Below are positions 59,386 to 64,000 of a DNA stretch of 64,000 bases, in pieces. The notes under the pieces were generated by a model. That model did not search any database and was not told where the DNA came from. It saw only the letters and a list, made by a program, of their open reading frames with translations. The DNA lies in NCBI GenBank assembly GCA_023548195.1, contig JAJHZJ010000008.1, positions 2,380,232-2,444,231 of the forward strand, given 5' to 3'. The stretch is from Bettongia penicillata ogilbyi. Lineage: Eukaryota > Chordata > Mammalia > Diprotodontia > Potoroidae. The translations under genes were made by a program, and so were the position numbers. How positions within the stretch are numbered: position 1 is the stretch's first letter; each line of letters begins with the position of its first letter.

Positions 59386-59695
59386 AAAGACTAGATCTCT
59401 TCATTTTGCCCAGGCTGGAATTACAGGGATTTTTCGTAGACCTGATCCCAGTACTGATTGACCAACATCATCCAGTTTTGACTTAGGCCAGTTCATTCCT
59501 TCCTAGGTAAACAGATGCTCCCTACCTATACACTGGGTGGGAAGAAGGGAGGAATATTTCCTTATTGTTGCAGAACTTAGTGCAGAAACCTGATCTGTAT
59601 AGCCCATTCCAGTAAGAACTCCTGAGCTCAGGAGATCCACTATCCTCAGCCTCCCTGGTAACTGGGATTACAGGCATGGACCATCTCATCTAGCC
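59386..59695 (-). pseudogene. RN7SL pseudogene: Full-length 7SL RNA (SRP RNA) pseudogene
   Basis: Read on the minus strand this is the whole 7SL RNA, about 310 nt against about 300 in the parent. The Alu domain 5' part is at 59610-59695, where the plus strand has 'CCTCAGCCTCCCTGGTAACT' and 'GGGATTACAGGCATGG'. The S domain follows at 59440-59610 ('GCAGAACTTAGTGCAG', 'TAGGCCAGTTCATTCCTTCC'), and the 3' Alu-domain part at 59386-59430 ('TTTTGCCCAGGCTGG'). Because the S domain is present, this is not an Alu-type SINE but a processed copy of the SRP RNA gene. It is diverged by many point changes and small indels (for example at 59535-59560), so function is not expected. Confidence 0.88.
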
Positions 59696-61330
59696 TAATT
59701 GCTTTGCCTCACCGAAACAAAGAGATCTATTTCTTCCGACTAGTGTAAATCACAGTTACTCAAGACTGAAATAAGGGATCTGGATACAGGCCTCCTTTGT
59801 TGTCAAATCTTATTAGACTTAAAACATGAATGCCTTAATTTTCTTATCTTTAATGGAAATTAATAGTGGTTTTCATTTTTCATTCTTTCTATAAAGAACA
59901 TTTCCAATGAAAAAAATTGCTTAATCTTTTCAAGAGAAAATGTTGTTCAAATATAAATTTCTTTCAGACCAGGTACAACATTATGCTTCTGGGCCCCTGT
60001 TTTAAATATAACATTGGAGTAGCAATACATGTGTTGTCAGAAAGAGAAAGATCCTTTTTAAGTGTCAAATAAAATGTGCTTTTCCTTTTCAAAGGTGATT
60101 TTTGGGAAACTTATTGTGCATTTTTGCAAATGTGTTGATTCTATTAATTTTTAATATACTGTATATTTTATGATAACTGTTCCTAATGGTTTCCTAAAAT
60201 ACACTTATTCTTTTTCCTTATTATTTCCTCTGATGCTTTATATAATTTTTTTTATCATTGCCTTTAGCAATGATAAATTAAGTAATTATATTTATCTTGT
60301 GCAACTCAGCCTGCTTCTAACTTTGTCATTATCCTCCACCTGTCTTGCAATAACACAATCAGAAATCTTTTCTCCACCAAAATCAAAATGCGACTATCCC
60401 CTTCTCCCTCCTGGTTTTAAGCTGCCTACTAATGGTCAACAGTATCTAAAATGCAAATGATGATTCTCAGTGTATTTTTCACACTACAATTATTTTTTCT
60501 TGTAATTAAATTTTTACGTTTGCCTAACATTTTTTTAACATCTGTATTGATGTTATTTTATATTTTAATGTCATTCTGCTGTCTACTTAAAAATGCATTT
60601 TATGGTCTAACTCTATTGAGAGGATCATGCCATAACCCATCACAATTTCTTCTTTTCTAACTTTCACCCTGACACAGCCTCTAATAATTAGGCGCACTAT
60701 GCCTACTCAGGCCAGTAGAGTGATAGCAGATTACTCTTCCCTAAAAAACTGGTCATCAGAATCGGAATTATTATACAGAAATTATGCTAGTTGAATTGTC
60801 TAAACTGCCTGACCTGAAAATAAAATAAATCTTGGCTTATTCAGTGTAATGAACATTCAACAACAAAACAAGATAATCCCTTATGAAAGTGGCTTAGAAT
60901 CTTGCTAGTTTAGTTGAATTAAAGGTTCCCCAAAGTTATATTTTAATGCAAAAAACTAACCATTGTTGTGTTATGGCACTTCTGTACGAGAAGGTATAAA
61001 GAAAGGAATTCTCTACAGATTATCATGTCTTCAATGACAACTCTATCAAATGGAAGAGACTGCAGGTCTGCCTCACTTGTTGAAACTGTACATGTTTTTG
61101 CAGTGTTTTCCTTTATGGAAATTGAATTCTATTTTCTGCTGACTTACATTTTACAAAAACCAAAATAAAACTGAACAAAAAAGCAACCCTAATTTTCAGG
61201 TTGCAATATATCTATCTCCTCCATATTTTCTCCAATCAGTTTGTTAATGAAATGTAAACACACACCTAAAAATATGGAGTAAAATGTTTCAGAAGTAAGT
61301 CATCCCGGTTTTTCTATACATATTAGACCA
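59696..61330. other. Intronic stretch, nothing recognised
   Basis: AT-rich; short open frames near 60170-60660 are hydrophobic by composition only. Confidence 0.4.
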
Positions 61331-61517
61331 CAGGTTTTTAACCTGGGATGCAAGGACTTGTTTGCTTTTAAATATTTTGAGAAGTGTATTTCAATACACT
61401 TTGATACAATGTTTCCTTTGTAATTCTACCTATTTTATTTTATGGATTTTAAAAGTTTATTCTTAGGAGTTCAAGACCCAGGGTGGCCATGACCAAAAAA
61501 AAGGTTAAGAATCTCTG
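61331..61517 (+). mobile_element. hAT-like short element, complete copy with inverted ends
   Basis: Left end CAGGTTTTTAACCTGG and right end AGGTTAAGAATCTCTG are inverted repeats (about 12 of 16 matching), starting CAG and ending CTG as hAT elements do. Length about 187 bp, too short to code. Flanks share TAGAC, perhaps a decayed 8-bp duplication. Confidence 0.65.
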
Positions 61518-61764
61518 CACTGTAGACATGTGCCCATTTCATATACATTTATGTTTGTGTGTGTGCGATCGATAGTAGAACCACTCCAACTCTAACATTT
61601 GGTCAAACTGTAGCCAAGATTTTCAACCTGACAGTCTCTGCCATTCCAAGTAACATGGAGATGAAAAATATCTGACTGGGTCAAGTGAAATCACTATTGA
61701 AAACATTGTTCAACAGTTCTACCATCAGAAAAAGTAACCAAAGACATTAAAAACAGTAGCTCAA

Positions 61765-61985
61765 ACATTGTTGGAGGTCAGTATCAGGTGGTACAGTGAA
61801 TATGTGCTAAACTTGGAGTCAGGAAGAAATGAGTTCATATCTTACCTTAGACACCTGCAAGGTAGGTGTCACTTTACTGTGCAAGCTACTTAATTTGTCT
61901 TCCAGTCTCATCTCCCTCATTTGAAAAATGATGTCATTGGCTTCCAAAATTCCTTCCAGTTACAGATCTGTAATCCTGTGAGTCT
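61765..61985 (+). repeat. tRNA-type SINE
   Basis: 'CTTGGAGTCAGGAAGAAATG', 'TTGAAAAATGATGTCATTGG', 'TTCCTTCCAGTTACAGATC'. Confidence 0.7.
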
Positions 61986-62494
61986 TTTTGGGGGAGTCAA
62001 ATCAAAGACATTCAGGGCTTTGGGGGATTCTAGGTTAGGTGGCAGCATTGATTAAAGAGATGGGCACATGTGTGTGTATGTTTACTGCCCAGAAGAAGTA
62101 AAAGCCAATATAAGTTGGTAGGAAATAGTTTGGAAGGGAACTGGCATAGATATGAGCATTAGCAAAGTCCTATTTTTTCCATTTAATTCTTCTTGATAGC
62201 CTTAAATGGGCTTCTTGTGACATGGGCTATCACAAGTAACATCCCCCAAATACATTCCCAACGAAAAGTAACTCATGGCATAGCACCATCCAGTTGGAAT
62301 CTATGCAGCAGTATCCAGTATTTTTTCATAACATGTTTCAAATATCTCACTTCCCTAAAAAAGTATTTTTCTTGAATTAGCCAACCATTAAAGTTTGATC
62401 TTTTGTTTTAGATATCCCTTTCATAAGTGTGAATTGCCAAATTCTTCAGGAAGCAGTGTATTTTGTCTTGATTTAATCAGTCAGTGTACAATTA

Positions 62495-62552
62495 AAATAT
62501 ATGTATGTGTACACATACACACACACATACATACATACATACATATATAGGT
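62495..62552. repeat. TG/CA/TA microsatellite
   Basis: TATGTATGTGTACACATACACACACACATACATACAT-type run (described, not complete), 280 nt before the microexon. Confidence 0.85.
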
Positions 62553-62742
62553 GGGGGAAAAAATCCAAATCATTTAAAGGTAGCAATGGTTTAACCTGAA
62601 TCCTTTCCTTTCCTAAAATGCTGAGTTTTTCCTGGAGTGATGACTACATTTGCTGAAAAGTGAATATATTGCACTTTTAGGAGATATGAAGTGCATCTCT
62701 GTCGTGTGATGTGAGTCTCATGTCAGCTGCAGCTACTCGATT

Positions 62743-62748
62743 TGCATG
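62743..62748 (+). promoter_or_regulatory. TGCATG element upstream of the microexon
   Basis: An exact TGCATG lies 80 nt before the microexon acceptor. Rbfox proteins bind UGCAUG and, when it lies upstream, usually repress the exon. A single hexamer can occur by chance, so function is inferred. Confidence 0.4.
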
Positions 62749-62787
62749 TAAATTCTGAAATTTTCCTTGTCCCATGTGACACTTCTG

Positions 62788-62828
62788 AAATGTCTGTCTG
62801 TTCTTTTTTTTCTTTTTAATTTCTCAAG
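62788..62828 (+). promoter_or_regulatory. Polypyrimidine tract and acceptor of the microexon
   Basis: A CT-rich run with TCTGTCTGTTC, T8 and CTTTTT leads to the acceptor CAAG. It can serve U2AF and, because of the TCT/CTTT content, also polypyrimidine-tract-binding protein, a known repressor of neuronal microexons. The last is inference. Confidence 0.5.
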
Positions 62829-62855
62829 CTCACTATTTGGATAAGATAGTTAAAG
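62829..62855 (+). CDS. TENM3: TENM3 27-nt microexon (splice site A), AHYLDKIVK
   Basis: Too short for ordinary gene finders. With the phase-1 base from the previous exon it reads A-H-Y-L-D-K-I-V-K and ends in phase 1, exactly nine codons. This is the alternatively spliced insert between EGF7 and EGF8 known for teneurin-3 (splice site A), which affects adhesion and dimer geometry. The acceptor is a strong CT tract ending TTTCTCAAG. The donor AAG|GTACTG is weak, with C at +4 and T at +5 instead of A and G, as expected for a regulated exon. A TGCATG (Rbfox-type) element sits 80 nt upstream. The reading frame is kept whether it is included or skipped. The nine-residue match and both splice sites make chance unlikely. 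Confidence 0.92.
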
Positions 62856-64000
62856 GTACTGTATATTTGCTCTTTGTTGACATGTCTACACACATGCACA
62901 CACACATACACATATATATATACATATCTATATATACAGAAAAATATGTATATAATATTGCATTAGGTGTGAAAATAGATTGTTTCCATGCATAATTTCA
63001 TGAATTACAAATCAGGCTTACATTCTGTGAAATGCTTCCCATTTATAGTATGAAGACTTCACTGTCTGTGTCTCACATTAGTAGTAATGAATATCACTAG
63101 TTGCATCATTATGTAAATGCATTAGTTTTCACTGGAATCAAAACTGAAGACAACAGATCATTTGCTATTTTCTTGGCCCTGTTAGTTTCACCATTGGCAA
63201 TTCAGTTTTAAATACTTGCTTAAAAAAATACATGCCGCTTAACTCTTGTGTCCCAGCATAAGAAACTATGAAATTGAAATAAGATTTTGATCAATATATG
63301 TATATAAATATATATATATATATGGTTATCAAGGAAAAAAACTCATTTATCCAAATATGCTAGATTATTTGTTTTACTAAATGTTTGAAGATACAAAGGC
63401 AATTCTGTCTTTACATTTCATATAAAAAGACTGTCAATTGGCTTAATATTGATATTGGACACATAACAAAATGAGGGGCCAGAATAAAACAGCAGATTCT
63501 CATGTCTTCAGCTATTGTAAAAACAGATAATTGTAAAATATATAATATATATATGAGATTACAAACCCTCTTTCCCCTTCTCAGGCTATGTATTTTCTAT
63601 TCCTTCCTTGTGCTTTTCATTAGAATATGGCAATATTCATGGCAATATCCAGGCTTTCATACAATAACACGTGTGTGCATGCAATCAGCCACTGCACCTC
63701 TTTGTCGGTAGGGCAACTAAGTATTTCATTTTCTTCCAAAACAAACCACCACCAAAAAAAAAATCCCAACATATTCAGTACAAAAATTAGCCTTTTATAC
63801 CTGTTATATAATTTATAAATATAGGTGTAACTGCCTAAAAGAAAATAAGCAGCAAAATTAATCTCAGCCTGACGTGTTGGCATCTGTAATTTCATTCCTC
63901 TTTGCCACACGAGACTTTTAGAACCTCCTTCTTTCTGCTACTACTGATCTTAAGAGACCACAGTGTCTCTGGGAGATACTTTAAGTTACAGAGGAGAATG
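62856..64000 (+). other. TENM3: TENM3 intron, 5' part
   Basis: Begins with the weak donor GTACTG. 62885-62950 is a CA/TA microsatellite and 63295-63325 a TA run. A TGCATG hexamer occurs at 63676-63681, 821 nt downstream of the exon. The rest shows no repeat I recognise and no exon. Confidence 0.85.
62885..62950. repeat. CA/TA microsatellite just after the microexon
   Basis: Alternating CA and TA units start 30 nt downstream of the donor. Confidence 0.85.

Larger units (their letters stand above)
24899..62828 (+). other. TENM3: TENM3 intron, 37.9 kb, upstream of the splice-site-A microexon
   Basis: Very long intron before the 27-nt exon. GT at 24899 and AG at 62827-62828. It holds L1/HAL1, L2, CR1/L3, RTE and hAT-like remnants, many SINEs and a 7SL RNA pseudogene, all listed separately. 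None of the open frames in it looks like a host gene; the best one (30738-31055, minus) is L1 ORF1. Confidence 0.9.

Noticed and set aside
59386..59695. Alu-like SINE
   Set aside because: The S domain of 7SL is present between the two Alu-domain parts; this is a 7SL pseudogene.
10162..62855. Assignment to TENM2 instead of TENM3
   Set aside because: TENM2 as I recall has [16 protein letters not shown] in EGF1 and no AHYLDKIVK at the EGF7-8 linker; here both fit TENM3.
1..64000. A new defence-like or operon-type system
   Set aside because: The window is a vertebrate intron-exon region of a single gene; nothing indicates a multi-gene system.

Overview
This window is nuclear DNA of a mammal, almost certainly a marsupial. 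It is AT-rich, intron-dominated and packed with dispersed repeats. The marsupial call rests on SINEs with a tRNA-like head, many ending in an RTE/BovB-like tail or a (CAA)n-like tail. L2, CR1/L3 and L1/HAL1-type LINE fragments resembling those I know from opossum and Australian marsupial genomes support it. I cannot name the species.

The only gene I can support is teneurin-3 (TENM3) on the + strand, and only an internal part of it. Six exons are visible: 10162-10372 (extracellular stalk), 10833-10934 (EGF1), 11122-11316 (EGF2-3), 13042-13242 (EGF4-5), 24713-24898 (EGF6-7) and a 27-nt microexon at 62829-62855 coding for AHYLDKIVK. Every junction has AG/GT splice sites. The stalk exon starts in phase 0; all later junctions are phase 1. 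EGF8 and everything downstream lie beyond the right edge; the transmembrane and cytoplasmic exons lie beyond the left edge.

Layout: 1-10161 is intron with SINE, L2 and hAT-like fragments. 10162-13242 holds the four clustered EGF-region exons. 13243-24712 is an 11.5-kb intron with nested SINEs and a solo LTR. 24899-62828 is a 37.9-kb intron with a TSD-bounded, 5'-inverted L1/HAL1, a long L2 copy interrupted by a SINE, RTE and CR1 remnants, three notable SINE copies and a full-length 7SL RNA pseudogene. 62856-64000 is the start of the next intron.

The exons work together as one protein segment: a rod of tandem EGF repeats. Repeats 2 and 5 each lack one cysteine (replaced by tyrosine), the known arrangement that links two teneurin chains covalently. 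The microexon adds nine residues in the EGF7-EGF8 linker and has a weak donor, which fits regulated inclusion. I found no independent gene, CRISPR array, bacterial-type operon or new defence-like system. The interesting content is splice architecture and well-preserved retrotransposition scars.
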